Counted from the first letter of the stretch, positions 1-6,780 are shown. The stretch is DNA of 16,657 nucleotides from JACQRW01 sp964371935 (GCA_964371935.1 CAYJOT010000016.1:1-16657); one strand, 5' to 3'. Notes: generated by a model from the sequence alone, not told the origin. Translations and numbers: made by a program.

Positions 1-193
1 TTTTTGCTGATTTCATGGCTCGCAGGCTTTCTCGCATGAGCTTCATTTCCTGCTTGAGTTCTTTTACGGTTTCGGCATCTCCGTCAAACTCATTGTCGTG
101 AATTGCGTCTTTAGTCAGATCAATTAATTGATGCAGGGCGCTTTCGATCATTTCCTTTTCGTCTTTCGTGACTTTTATGCGATAGGTTTTCAT
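1..193 (-). CDS. Hypothetical small protein, partial (C-terminus beyond left edge)
   Basis: The frame is open from an ATG at 193 to the left edge, giving 64 residues of an unfinished protein. It starts MKTYRIKVTKDEKEM and is then mostly charged and helical (Lys/Glu/Asp rich, with Met-Lys-Leu-Met stretches near the edge), so a coiled coil is possible. The start is supported by an ATGA overlap with the stop of the upstream 58-aa gene (190-366), which implies translational coupling. The N-terminus resembles that neighbour (MKxYxIKxT), so the two may be diverged duplicates. No family is recognised. It is the last visible cistron of a five-gene minus-strand operon and has no Shine-Dalgarno sequence. 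Confidence 0.6.
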   Translation of the reverse strand, partial: MKTYRIKVTKDEKEMIESALHQLIDLTKDAIHDNEFDGDAETVKELKQEMKLMRESLRAMKSAK

Positions 194-366
194 AATGATT
201 TTGCATAAATTGTTAATTCCTTTAGCGGCCGGCGTTGCCATTTTTCCTTTCTGAATTTCTGGATGGCCCGCTTCACCGCTATCGCCACATTCGATCCCTG
301 ATCCGTCGACTCGTAATGCTTCGGATAGGGGTCGTTGATGGTAAGTTTGATGTAGTAGCTTTTCAT
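190..366 (-). CDS. Hypothetical small protein, 58 aa
   Basis: A 58-residue protein starting MKSYYIKLTINDPYP, with a basic C-terminal half (KRAIQKFRKEKWQRR) that could bind nucleic acid. The start lies 4 bases after the stop of the upstream 82-aa gene, and its TGA overlaps the next ATG, so spacing supports a real operon member. The N-terminal beta-strand-like segment resembles the start of the next protein (MKTYRIKVT). No signal peptide or membrane segment is visible. The family is not recognised; small conserved proteins packed this way are typical of phage or plasmid early regions, which is inference. Confidence 0.6.
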   Translation of the reverse strand: MKSYYIKLTINDPYPKHYESTDQGSNVAIAVKRAIQKFRKEKWQRRPLKELTIYAKSL

Positions 367-370
367 GGTC

Positions 371-619
371 TTATCGCGGTTTTTTAAGGTACTTGATCAA
401 TTCCTCGAGCAGGGCATCGTAAATCTTGCCGTAGGCATAATCGGTAAGTTTGGAGTCGTCTACGAAGTCCACCGTCAGCTTTCCCATCAGCTCGCCGGTT
501 TCGTCTCCGAGATCGTCTATGATCTGATCGGCGATTCGGTCCCTGACGATGGCAGTGATTCTGCCTCTCATGGCTTGAATCTCCTTATCGATGGCTTTTT
601 TCATTTGTGGTTTTGTCAT
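371..619 (-). CDS. Hypothetical acidic small protein, 82 aa
   Basis: The frame stays open upstream as far as 826, but the start at 619 (MTKPQMKKAID) is preferred: upstream codons are shadows of the neighbouring zinc-finger gene in another frame, with an Arg/Ser-rich composition unlike a normal protein. The product is helical and amphipathic, acidic in the centre (DQIIDDLGDETGEL) and basic at the end (KYLKKPR). It may be a small structural or nucleic-acid-associated protein; no family is recognised. It lies between the zinc-finger gene (35-base gap) and the 58-aa gene (4-base gap). There is no Shine-Dalgarno; the upstream stretch is A/T rich. Confidence 0.6.
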   Translation of the reverse strand: MTKPQMKKAIDKEIQAMRGRITAIVRDRIADQIIDDLGDETGELMGKLTVDFVDDSKLTDYAYGKIYDALLEELIKYLKKPR

Positions 620-654
620 GGTTGTAATTTTTAATTGGTTTATTAATTCGACCT

Positions 655-930
655 TTAGAAATAAATCGGGAAGTGCGCTTTGATGTAATCCTCGGCTTTC
701 GCTCTCTGGTCTTGATCGTCTGGATCGGGATCGACTTCGCCGGTTCCTTTGCATGGTTCGCAGGCCACTCCTTCTTTGCCGGCAATCTCCATCGGTTGAG
801 TTCCCATTCCGTCGCACTCCTTGCATTCGAGCTTCTCGCTCTTTTCGATGTACTCGGTTATTTTTTCTTCTTTGAAGTCCTCGGGGAGCTCATCCCAGTC
901 GAGGACAAATTGGTATTTGTCGTAGTTCAT
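655..930 (-). CDS. Small zinc-finger protein with paired CxxCxGxG motifs, 91 aa
   Basis: The start at 930 (MNYDKYQFVLDWDELPEDF) is preferred over an upstream ATG at 1005 because it begins 4 bases after the HTH gene stop; the extra codons upstream are that gene's other frame. Two motifs, C36-K-E-C39-D-G-M-G and C57-E-P-C60-K-G-T-G, match the CxxCxGxG repeat of the DnaJ central zinc-binding region and would bind one zinc ion with four cysteines. There is no J domain and no substrate-binding domain, so this is not DnaJ. An acidic N-terminal segment and a DPDPDDQDQ linker flank the finger. The role is unknown; protein-protein or nucleic-acid contact is possible. Confidence 0.7.
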   Translation of the reverse strand: MNYDKYQFVLDWDELPEDFKEEKITEYIEKSEKLECKECDGMGTQPMEIAGKEGVACEPCKGTGEVDPDPDDQDQRAKAEDYIKAHFPIYF

Positions 931-934
931 ATGT

Positions 935-1159
935 TTATGGTTTGTGGATAACTTTTGCTGGTGTTCGACCTTTTGCGGGCATGGCAAAGCCCTGCTTTGT
1001 CTCAAGCAATCCCTGCCACATCCATTTCTGCACCAGCTGGCCGAGTCGTTGAGGAGTGATATTGAATCTCCTCGCGATCTCCGCCTGGCTCTTTCCGCTG
1101 GCCAGCAGTTCTCTAATCTGCTGGTTTCGTTTCGATTTTTCTAAATGTGAATTCTTCAT
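935..1159 (-). CDS. Small helix-turn-helix DNA-binding protein, 74 aa
   Basis: First gene of the small minus-strand operon. Residues 13-45 (IRELLASGKSQAEIARRFNITPQRLGQLV) have the pattern of a homeodomain-like or resolvase-type helix-turn-helix: a first helix, then the SQAEIARRFNI turn and a TPQRLGQLV recognition helix. The N-terminus and C-terminus are basic. It probably binds DNA and may autoregulate the operon; that is inference. The stop lies 4 bases before the next ATG. The last codons contain a perfect DnaA-box sequence (943-951), probably by chance. No clear sigma-70 promoter was found between this start and the secA terminator. Confidence 0.7.
   Translation of the reverse strand: MKNSHLEKSKRNQQIRELLASGKSQAEIARRFNITPQRLGQLVQKWMWQGLLETKQGFAMPAKGRTPAKVIHKP
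943..951 (-). promoter_or_regulatory. DnaA-box sequence inside the HTH gene
   Basis: TTATCCACA read on the minus strand, a perfect match to the DnaA-box consensus. It falls in the coding end of the HTH gene (KVIHKP), so it may be coincidental. Listed because the same 9-mer recurs at intergenic sites elsewhere in the window. Confidence 0.3.
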
Positions 1160-1215
1160 GTTTTTTGACTTATTTTTTAGCTAAATCCCCATGACACTTT
1201 CTGTTGGATATACAA

Positions 1216-1247
1216 AAAACCCGACATCTACATAGATGTCGGGTTTT
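1216..1247 (-). terminator. Intrinsic terminator of secA, probably bidirectional
   Basis: A perfect 14-bp stem (1216-1229 with 1234-1247) closes a 4-base loop. Read on the minus strand it is followed by a T run, 40 bases after the secA stop. The plus-strand side also ends in TTTT. It separates secA from the small-gene operon at the left edge. Confidence 0.9.
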
Positions 1248-1287
1248 GGGTTTTGGCTTGTTTTAAGGTCTTTTCAGGCCTTTTTGG

Positions 1288-4026
1288 CTATCCCTGCGTC
1301 ATGTGACACTTCTTATACTTCTTCCCGCTCCCGCACGGGCAGGTGGAATTTCGATCCGGTTCTTTAGGTTGAGCGGCTGCCTGGTGGGAAGGTTGTGATA
1401 AAAGGGATGCCGAAACCGGAGCTTGAGAGATACTCAATCCGGGCTGGGCGGCATCGGGTTTGAGGAATTGGGCGCGGGTCATGTTGACGGGTTCTTCGCG
1501 AATCATAGCACCGTCGCCTACTTTGAAAATGGTATTTACGATTTGCGAGCGGATTGCGCTCTGGAGGTCACGGAACAGGCGGCTGCCCTCGTTTTTGTAC
1601 TCCACCAGCGGGTCGCGCTGGCCGTAGGCGCGCAGACGCACGGAGTCGCGCAGATGCTCCATCTGGTCAAGATGTTCCATCCACAGCGCATCAATGGATT
1701 GCAGCATGACCGCGCGCTCGATATTTCGCATACCATCCTCCCCGATCTTTTGTACCCGCTGCTCGTAAAGTGACTCGACGGCGTTGGTAAGCGCAATGAT
1801 AATCTCGCCTCGTTTCTCATCCTGATCGCGATCCTGTCCAACCACCCGATGCAGTTTATCGCGAATATCGTCAGTTATCGGCACAATGCTTTTAACCACT
1901 TCAAAGATTTCCTTCACGTCCCACTCGGATTCATCTCCGCCTGCAGTATGATACTCCACCACGCGGCTAATTTCTTCCCTGATCATCTCCATGATCTGGG
2001 ATTTTAATATTTGTTCCGATCCGTGAGAAAACAAAATCTCTCTTCGCATCCGGTAGATCGCATCGCGCTGTTTGTTGAGCACGTCGTCGAAATCAAGCAC
2101 GTGTTTTCTCGTGTCAAAATGAAAACCCTCGATTTTGGCTTGTGCGGATTCGATTGCCCGCGTTACCATTTTGTTCTCGATTGCCTCGTCTTCCGCGATG
2201 CCAAACGCCTCCATCATTGTTTTTATCTTCCCCGATCCGAAAATGCGCATAAGATCATCCTCGAACGAGACAAAAAATTGCGATGATCCCGGATCGCCCT
2301 GGCGTCCGGCGCGTCCGCGAAGCTGGTTGTCGATGCGCCGCGCCTCATGCCGCTCGGTGCCGATCACGTGCAGTCCCCCAACAGTTTTGACTTGTTCATA
2401 TTCCCTATCATGCTCCGCATCTTCTTCTGCATCTCCGGTTTCCGATTTCTGGTTTCCAGTTTCCAGATTTCCGCCCAAAATAATATCAACGCCGCGGCCC
2501 GCGAGATTGGTCGCAACCGTAACCGCTCCTTTTCGTCCGGCCTGCGCGATAATCAATGCCTCGCGCTCATGATTTTTCGCATTGAGCACCTCGTGCGGCA
2601 CTCCTTCCACGGAAAGCATTTTTGAGAGCCGTTCGTTCTTCTCAATTGAGACCGTGCCAATCAGCACCGGCTGGCCTTTTTCGTGCAGCTTTTTTACCTC
2701 GCGCGCCAGCGCCTGGAATTTTCCTTTTTCAGTGCGGAACACCAAATCCGGCAAATCGCGGCGGACCATAGGCCGGTGCGTAGGCACGGTCACGACATCC
2801 AGGTTGTACACCTTGTGAAATTCTTCGGCCGAGGTCTGGGCCGTACCGGTCATGCCGCTCAGTTTTTCGTACATGCGGAAGTAATTCTGAAACGTGACCG
2901 TCGCAAGCGTGCGGGACTCCTGTTGCACCGTCACCCTCTCTTTTGCCTCAACCGCCTGGTGCAGCCCTTCGCTCCATCGGCGGCCAGGCATGAGCCGTCC
3001 GGTAAATTCGTCCACAATGATCACCTCGCCGTCGCGCACTACATAGTCGCGATCGCGTTTATAGAGCGCTGTCGCGCGCAGCGCCTGTTCAAGATGGTGC
3101 ACGAACCGTACGCCGCGTTCTTCATATATATTTCCGATATTCAAAATTTTCTCCACTTTATCAATCCCCTCCTCGGTCATGGCAACCGCGCGAAGCTTTT
3201 CATCCACATTGTAATCCGCCTCCTGCTTCAACTGCGGAATAATTTTCGAAAAAACTCCGTACAGCTCTCCGGATTCCTGATCCGGCATGGAAATAATGAG
3301 CGGGGTTCGTGCCTCGTCGATCAAGATCGAATCAACCTCGTCAACAATGGCAAAATAATGCTCTCTTTGTCTGAGCGCATCCGGCGAGTATTCAAGATTG
3401 TCGCGCAGATAATCAAACCCGAATTCGTTGTTCGTGCCGTAGGTAATATCGGCCCTATACGCTTCGCGTCGGGTACAAGGCCGGAAATGGCGGAGCCGTT
3501 CATCAGCATGCGGCTGGGCATCGGTATAATCGGGATCGTATATGCCTGACGAGTCATGCGTGATCACGCCAACCGCGGCACCCAGCGCATGATATACCGG
3601 CCCCATCCAGCCCGCACCCACCCGCGAAAGATAGTCGTTCGGAGTCACCAAATGCACCCCCTTTCCCACAAGAGAGTTGAGATACAGAGGAAGGGTAGCC
3701 ACAAGCGTCTTTCCCTCGCCCGTGCGCATCTCGGCGATTTTTCCCTGGTGCAGCGCAATGCCTCCGACCAGTTGCACGTCAAAATGCCGCTTCCGAATCG
3801 TCCGCCAGGCGGCCTCGCGCACCGCCGCAAATGCATCGGGCAGCAGATCATCCAAAAGCTCCCCGGCATTGAGCCGTTCTTTGAACCGACCGCTCATACC
3901 ACGAAGTTCTTCGTCGGTCAAAGCCCGAAGCTTTGCTTCTTGAACGTTGATTTCTTCAACCACCGGCTGCAGCAATTTGATAGCGCGCGCATTCGCATCC
4001 CCAAAAATTTTCCCCAGTAATGCCAT
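1288..4026 (-). CDS. secA: Protein translocase subunit SecA, 912 aa
   Basis: ATPase motor of the Sec preprotein translocase, acting at the cytoplasmic face of SecYEG. Visible elements: Walker A MRTGEGKT (about 100-107), DEVD box (229-232) followed by SILIDEART, NAGRG-type motif NLAGRGVDI near 505-515, GTERHEARRIDNQLRGRAGRQGD of the second nucleotide-binding fold, and a C-terminal SEC-C zinc motif C896-x-C898-x8-C907-H908. Length is normal for full SecA (about 850-900). Between ILGGN and VKTVGGLHVIGTERHE, a naturally variable loop, residues about 517-532 are encoded by a heptad DNA repeat (2437-2472). Start MALLGKIFGDAN fits the family. No Shine-Dalgarno precedes it (upstream ends ACACGT). A perfect DnaA-box sequence lies 22 bases before the start. 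Confidence 0.98.
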   Translation of the reverse strand: MALLGKIFGDANARAIKLLQPVVEEINVQEAKLRALTDEELRGMSGRFKERLNAGELLDDLLPDAFAAVREAAWRTIRKRHFDVQLVGGIALHQGKIAEMRTGEGKTLVATLPLYLNSLVGKGVHLVTPNDYLSRVGAGWMGPVYHALGAAVGVITHDSSGIYDPDYTDAQPHADERLRHFRPCTRREAYRADITYGTNNEFGFDYLRDNLEYSPDALRQREHYFAIVDEVDSILIDEARTPLIISMPDQESGELYGVFSKIIPQLKQEADYNVDEKLRAVAMTEEGIDKVEKILNIGNIYEERGVRFVHHLEQALRATALYKRDRDYVVRDGEVIIVDEFTGRLMPGRRWSEGLHQAVEAKERVTVQQESRTLATVTFQNYFRMYEKLSGMTGTAQTSAEEFHKVYNLDVVTVPTHRPMVRRDLPDLVFRTEKGKFQALAREVKKLHEKGQPVLIGTVSIEKNERLSKMLSVEGVPHEVLNAKNHEREALIIAQAGRKGAVTVATNLAGRGVDIILGGNLETGNQKSETGDAEEDAEHDREYEQVKTVGGLHVIGTERHEARRIDNQLRGRAGRQGDPGSSQFFVSFEDDLMRIFGSGKIKTMMEAFGIAEDEAIENKMVTRAIESAQAKIEGFHFDTRKHVLDFDDVLNKQRDAIYRMRREILFSHGSEQILKSQIMEMIREEISRVVEYHTAGGDESEWDVKEIFEVVKSIVPITDDIRDKLHRVVGQDRDQDEKRGEIIIALTNAVESLYEQRVQKIGEDGMRNIERAVMLQSIDALWMEHLDQMEHLRDSVRLRAYGQRDPLVEYKNEGSRLFRDLQSAIRSQIVNTIFKVGDGAMIREEPVNMTRAQFLKPDAAQPGLSISQAPVSASLLSQPSHQAAAQPKEPDRNSTCPCGSGKKYKKCHMTQG
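2437..2472. repeat. Heptad repeat array inside secA (four 7-bp units plus a variant)
   Basis: Four consecutive 7-mers, GGTTTCC, GATTTCT, GGTTTCC, AGTTTCC (2437-2464), then an 8-base variant AGATTTCC. On the coding strand it is translated in frame as part of ETGNQKSETG, in the variable loop after ILGGN of SecA. The unit length and copy number match four other arrays in the window. Confidence 0.75.
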
Positions 4027-4047
4027 ACGTGTAGTGATAAATCGCTG

Positions 4048-4056
4048 TGTGGATAA
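4048..4056 (-). promoter_or_regulatory. DnaA-box sequence upstream of secA
   Basis: TTATCCACA on the minus strand, 22 bases upstream of the secA start and 8 bases from a plus-strand TTGACA. It may mark DnaA-linked control of secA or of the opposite promoter; the match is perfect but function is inferred. Confidence 0.4.
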
Positions 4057-4064
4057 TTAAGCCC

Positions 4065-4093
4065 TTGACAATGATAACACTGTCCTATATATT
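4065..4093 (+). promoter_or_regulatory. Strong sigma-70-like promoter pointing away from secA
   Basis: TTGACA (4065-4070), a 17-base spacer and TATATT (4088-4093) on the plus strand. No plus-strand gene follows; a hairpin with a T run (4107-4135) begins within about 10 bases of the predicted +1. See the finding on this mini-cassette. Confidence 0.55.
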
Positions 4094-4106
4094 CAAGTTA
4101 ATCACG

Positions 4107-4135
4107 CCCCTCGAGTAATCGGGGGGACATTTTTT
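4107..4135 (+). terminator. Terminator-like hairpin with GTAA tetraloop
   Basis: Stem 4107-4114 with 4119-4126 (8 pairs, one G-T wobble) closed by a GNRA-type GTAA loop, followed by ACAT and a T6 run on the plus strand. It overlaps the stop codon of the NYN gene. On the minus strand no T run follows, so it acts best for plus-strand transcripts. Confidence 0.6.
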
Positions 4136-4673
4136 ATTCCAATGCCATCAAGTTTTCAAGCTCTACTTTAAATATACCTTTGTGCATAGCCCAGATTTCA
4201 CGGCCTAAATGTCCGGGAGAATAAACCACGATCACCTGCTTATGCAGTCGCACGAGTTTCTGATAGAGCGGAGCAAAATCGCCGTCTCCCGTGAAAAAGA
4301 TAAAACCACTGATGTCTTTTTCAAGCAACTCGTGCACGTCAATACAGATTTCCATGTCAAAGTCGCACTTGCGGCGATAGACCTTTTCTCCATGGATTTC
4401 TGCTTCGAGAATATATTTTACGTCCTTGCTGGTAAGCGTGTACCCTGTTTGTTTTGCCTGCTCAAGAAATGCACCTGACTTGGGGTGCGTATCTTTGCCG
4501 AAATAGAGGCGGATATCTTCCACTGCGGGATAATTCTTCAGGTATGCGAAGAGTTGTGTCGGATCTATCTCGCGCCTGAGGGACTTTTCCCAGCCGTGGA
4601 CATTTGCCCAGTCAATCAGGATGACAGTTTTTCCTTTGAGAGCTAGAGTTTTGAGTGATTTTGATTTTGTCAT
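4134..4673 (-). CDS. NYN-domain (LabA/DUF88-like, PIN-fold) putative RNase, 179 aa
   Basis: Matches the NYN/LabA-like PIN-fold nuclease family. Conserved acidic positions are visible: D21 in VILIDWANVHGW, the KCDFDMEICIDV segment (D104, D106, D112) and FFTGDGDF (D130, D132), which together would hold a metal ion for RNA cleavage. The segment VIVVYSPGHLGREIW matches the usual late strand-helix. Length is typical of the single-domain form. No signal peptide; cytoplasmic. It lies between secA and hpf in the same direction; substrate and role are not known, RNA processing or decay is inferred from the family. Start MTKSKSLKTL has an ATTATG context and no Shine-Dalgarno. Confidence 0.85.
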   Translation of the reverse strand: MTKSKSLKTLALKGKTVILIDWANVHGWEKSLRREIDPTQLFAYLKNYPAVEDIRLYFGKDTHPKSGAFLEQAKQTGYTLTSKDVKYILEAEIHGEKVYRRKCDFDMEICIDVHELLEKDISGFIFFTGDGDFAPLYQKLVRLHKQVIVVYSPGHLGREIWAMHKGIFKVELENLMALE

Positions 4674-4718
4674 AATACCAGCTTATCTTCAGAACACATA
4701 TATCCTACCCTCAAATCA

Positions 4719-4748
4719 TAAAAAAATCCAGCCGTTATGGGGCTGGAT
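4719..4748 (-). terminator. Intrinsic terminator of hpf
   Basis: 8-bp perfect GC-rich stem (4726-4733 with 4741-4748), 7-base loop; on the minus strand it is followed by a T run (4720-4726). Sits 13 bases after the hpf stop. Confidence 0.85.
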
Positions 4749-4761
4749 CAAGAAGCAAAAT

Positions 4762-5175
4762 TTACCTCCCCTCCCGCACTCGCCCTTTTTGTTTGATGCG
4801 CGCGGCTTTGGTGTAGCGTACCTGCTGTTTGATTGCACGAGCCGCGCGTTTTTGCACTGCGGATGCTTTTGATCTGAACGTATCAATCTCTCGTTTGAGT
4901 TCGTTTTCAAGTGTGTCGCATGCGGCGTGTATGTCCGCATCGGTCGCGTCCGCGCGGATCACACGCCTCCCGATGGTCAGGGTGGCCGATGCATGGAACA
5001 CATTACCCTTGTGATGGTGTCTGGTCGTGCGCCCCACTTCAATATCCAAGACCGGCAGATCTGTCGCGACATTGCGCTTAAGAAATTTCCCGACCGGCTG
5101 CACGATCTTCCTCTCAATATACTCCTGTAGCGATGGCGTAATCTCCAGATCCTTTTGTCGAATGGTAGTGCGCAT
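4762..5175 (-). CDS. hpf: Ribosome hibernation promoting factor, short form (HPF/RaiA-like), 137 aa
   Basis: Binds the small ribosomal subunit in slow growth and blocks mRNA/tRNA sites. The N-terminal S30AE/sigma-54-modulation fold is recognisable: MRTTIRQKDLEITPSLQEYIERKI, LDIEVGRTTRHHHKGNVFHASATLTIGRRVIRADATDADIHAACDTLENELKREIDTFRSK, with the beta-alpha-beta-beta-beta-alpha order. After about residue 102 only a basic tail (rich in K/R/A) follows; the dimerising C-terminal domain of long HPF is missing. The start at 5175 is preferred over 5208 because the 11 extra codons are translated heptad repeat and precede the family's usual N-terminus. Terminator at 4719-4748. May be transcribed with the ATP-grasp gene upstream. 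Confidence 0.93.
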   Translation of the reverse strand: MRTTIRQKDLEITPSLQEYIERKIVQPVGKFLKRNVATDLPVLDIEVGRTTRHHHKGNVFHASATLTIGRRVIRADATDADIHAACDTLENELKREIDTFRSKASAVQKRAARAIKQQVRYTKAARIKQKGRVREGR

Positions 5176-5178
5176 AAC

Positions 5179-5252
5179 ATAACACGTAGAACATAGAACG
5201 TAGAACAATGGAAAGATTGCGCCTCGTGTTACGTTTTATGTTTTTCGTTTTA
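5179..5252. repeat. Two heptad arrays in inverted orientation, hpf/ATP-grasp intergenic
   Basis: Left array 5179-5206: ATAACAC, GTAGAAC, ATAGAAC, GTAGAAC. Right array 5225-5252: CGTGTTA, CGTTTTA, TGTTTTT, CGTTTTA. The reverse complement of the left array matches the right one at about 21 of 27 positions, and several mismatches would be G-U pairs in RNA, so the pair can form a long imperfect hairpin with an 18-base loop. The right array stops 3 bases before the stop codon of the ATP-grasp gene; the left one ends 3 bases from the hpf start. Confidence 0.7.
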
Positions 5253-5255
5253 TCG

Positions 5256-6539
5256 TTAGTAAAGATACCCCCACGTATGCAGCCGATCGCTGTCCTCGGC
5301 CCATTTAAGGCCGATATCCGTGCGATAAAACATGTTTTGCACCATAATGTTCTGAATGCGTCCGTATACTTGCTTGCGCGCCTCATCCACAGTGGCGCCA
5401 GACCCGGCAATCACCATGAGCACGCCTGATTCGCCCGCGATCCGCCAGATGCCGTCTTCATTCTTCACGTCTTCGATATGCACTCCTTCAAGACTTGTCT
5501 TTTTCCTGAAAAATATTGGCAGGTCATGATACATTTCAACTAATTCATGATCCTTGGCTTTTGCAAACAGCGTCGGCACCATGAGCCGCACCCCGATCTG
5601 GAATCCCTTTTTTGTTTTCAGTTCAAACGACTCACCCCGTGCCAGTTTTGCAAGCCACTCAGCCAAAGGCGTGGTAATCCCTTCTGACTGTATCTGAATT
5701 GTAGGATATCCGAGCCGAGCTGTAAACTCAAGCGGATAGATACCTCTGCCATTCGCAATACAGTTAATGTCTATATATCCTCTGTAACCGGATTCAATAA
5801 GCGCGGGTTTCATTTTCTCGAGCGTTGAGCGGAAAAGCAGATTGGACTCGCTCCAAAACATCACGGTACCCATGTCTCCGGTAAACGGCCCGATGTCTCC
5901 GGGAAACACCCGCTTCTGTTCAAAATTCACGTTGACCGGCAAAATAAAATCCGTGCCGTTAAAAAACGCGCCCACCGCAATCTCAACTCCAGAAACGTAT
6001 TTTTGCAGCTGGAACACTGGTGCCTTTTTCCGCCAGACATTTTTATTTTGATCCAGCATCTCAATCAAATCCTTGCCGTCCTCTTCCTCCCCGAGAAAAA
6101 GTAGCCCCTTGCCGCCCGACGGCGTATTGCCGCTCGGTTTGAACACATAGCGCGAGGGGTTTTCACGCACAAAACTGATTGCTTCCTCATAGTTGGTGAA
6201 ATTCCAGTTCGGCAGCACGGTAACGCCGTACTTTTTCAGCTCGCTCTGCCCGAATTCGCGGTCAATCTCGAGGCAATCCGTGTACACGGAACCGCCGATC
6301 ACGGCCTTTCCCTTTTTACGCAGCCGCTCGGCCTGCTCTCCGAACTCCACATCGTCAAAAATCACCACATCGCTCCATTCCACCCACTCCTCCCACTTTT
6401 CCACTTTCTCGACAAACCCGTTATACACGTCTGCATCGCTCTTCGCTTTGATGCAGCACCGTACCTCGTGCCCTTCTTTGCTCAATTGCCACGCGATGTC
6501 TCCGCTCAAACTCTCAAGTGAAACAAATAAAAATTTCAT
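5256..6539 (-). CDS. PurD-like ATP-grasp ligase, 427 aa
   Basis: Resembles phosphoribosylamine-glycine ligase (PurD) in length and order: an N-terminal Rossmann-like part (1-100), ATP-grasp core with YVFKPSGNTPSGGKGLLF (K134, glycine-rich loop about 137-146), GPFTGDMG (217-224) in place of PurD GPNTGGMG, and EFTARLGYPT (271-280) in place of PurD EFN(V/C)RFGDPE. The Asn metal ligand and the DPE triplet are therefore changed, and the usual PurD N-terminal GGREHA motif is absent (MKFLFVSLESLSGD). No other purine gene is near. It is safest to call it an ATP-grasp carboxylate-amine ligase of unknown substrate. The promoter at 6546-6574 places +1 at or next to the ATG, so the mRNA is probably leaderless. 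Confidence 0.8.
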   Translation of the reverse strand: MKFLFVSLESLSGDIAWQLSKEGHEVRCCIKAKSDADVYNGFVEKVEKWEEWVEWSDVVIFDDVEFGEQAERLRKKGKAVIGGSVYTDCLEIDREFGQSELKKYGVTVLPNWNFTNYEEAISFVRENPSRYVFKPSGNTPSGGKGLLFLGEEEDGKDLIEMLDQNKNVWRKKAPVFQLQKYVSGVEIAVGAFFNGTDFILPVNVNFEQKRVFPGDIGPFTGDMGTVMFWSESNLLFRSTLEKMKPALIESGYRGYIDINCIANGRGIYPLEFTARLGYPTIQIQSEGITTPLAEWLAKLARGESFELKTKKGFQIGVRLMVPTLFAKAKDHELVEMYHDLPIFFRKKTSLEGVHIEDVKNEDGIWRIAGESGVLMVIAGSGATVDEARKQVYGRIQNIMVQNMFYRTDIGLKWAEDSDRLHTWGYLY

Positions 6540-6545
6540 AATTCA

Positions 6546-6574
6546 GTTGTATGCGCATTTTCATCGCGAGTCAA
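6546..6574 (-). promoter_or_regulatory. Promoter of the ATP-grasp gene, apparently leaderless
   Basis: Minus strand: TTGACT (6569-6574), 17-base spacer, TACAAC (6546-6551). The expected +1, about 7 bases further, is 6539-6540, the start codon itself. The -35 overlaps one arm of the 6570-6629 inverted repeat. Confidence 0.6.
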
Positions 6575-6629
6575 TTGTGGATAAGTGATTTTGCAAAAAA
6601 TACAGTAGAAAAAGTTATCCACAATTGAC
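6570..6629. promoter_or_regulatory. 15-bp inverted repeat with two perfect DnaA boxes
   Basis: Arms 6570-6584 and 6615-6629 are perfect reverse complements (TTATCCACAATTGAC), 30 bases apart. Each arm is a perfect DnaA-box sequence (6576-6584 and 6615-6623) running straight into a -35-like TTGAC(A/T), one facing the ATP-grasp gene, the other facing the basic-peptide gene. A weaker box variant TAATCCACA lies at 6748-6756. Could be a regulatory site for DnaA or another protein that binds the same motif. Confidence 0.6.
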
Positions 6630-6653
6630 ATACATGCGTGTATCATTGAAAAT
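6625..6653 (+). promoter_or_regulatory. Possible promoter toward the 19-aa basic peptide gene
   Basis: Consensus TTGACA (6625-6630), 17-base spacer, weak -10 GAAAAT (6648-6653). The 120-base leader that would follow holds inverted repeats (a 6-bp TGCGTA/TACGCA stem at about 6723-6742, and CGCAATG near 6690 complementary to CATTGCG near 6719-6726) that could form alternative hairpins. A second candidate nearer the gene is a GATAAT -10 at 6746-6751. Confidence 0.35.
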
Positions 6654-6780
6654 AGAGAAGCGGGTAATGTTTTTTCTATCTTGATAGATCGCAATGCAAA
6701 AAAAATTATCAGAGGTCGACATTGCGTAGCATTAATTACGCACGTGATAATCCACATCGCATGCGTCACCACTTACTATT

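Noticed and set aside
2683..3549. A 288-codon open frame on the plus strand opposite secA
   Set aside because: It is antisense to a full, well-conserved secA; its composition reflects the complement of secA codons and no domain is visible.
6540..6780. Replication origin
   Set aside because: Two perfect DnaA boxes and A-rich DNA are present, but there is no dnaA/dnaN, no box cluster of normal size and the boxes coincide with promoters; regulation is a simpler reading.
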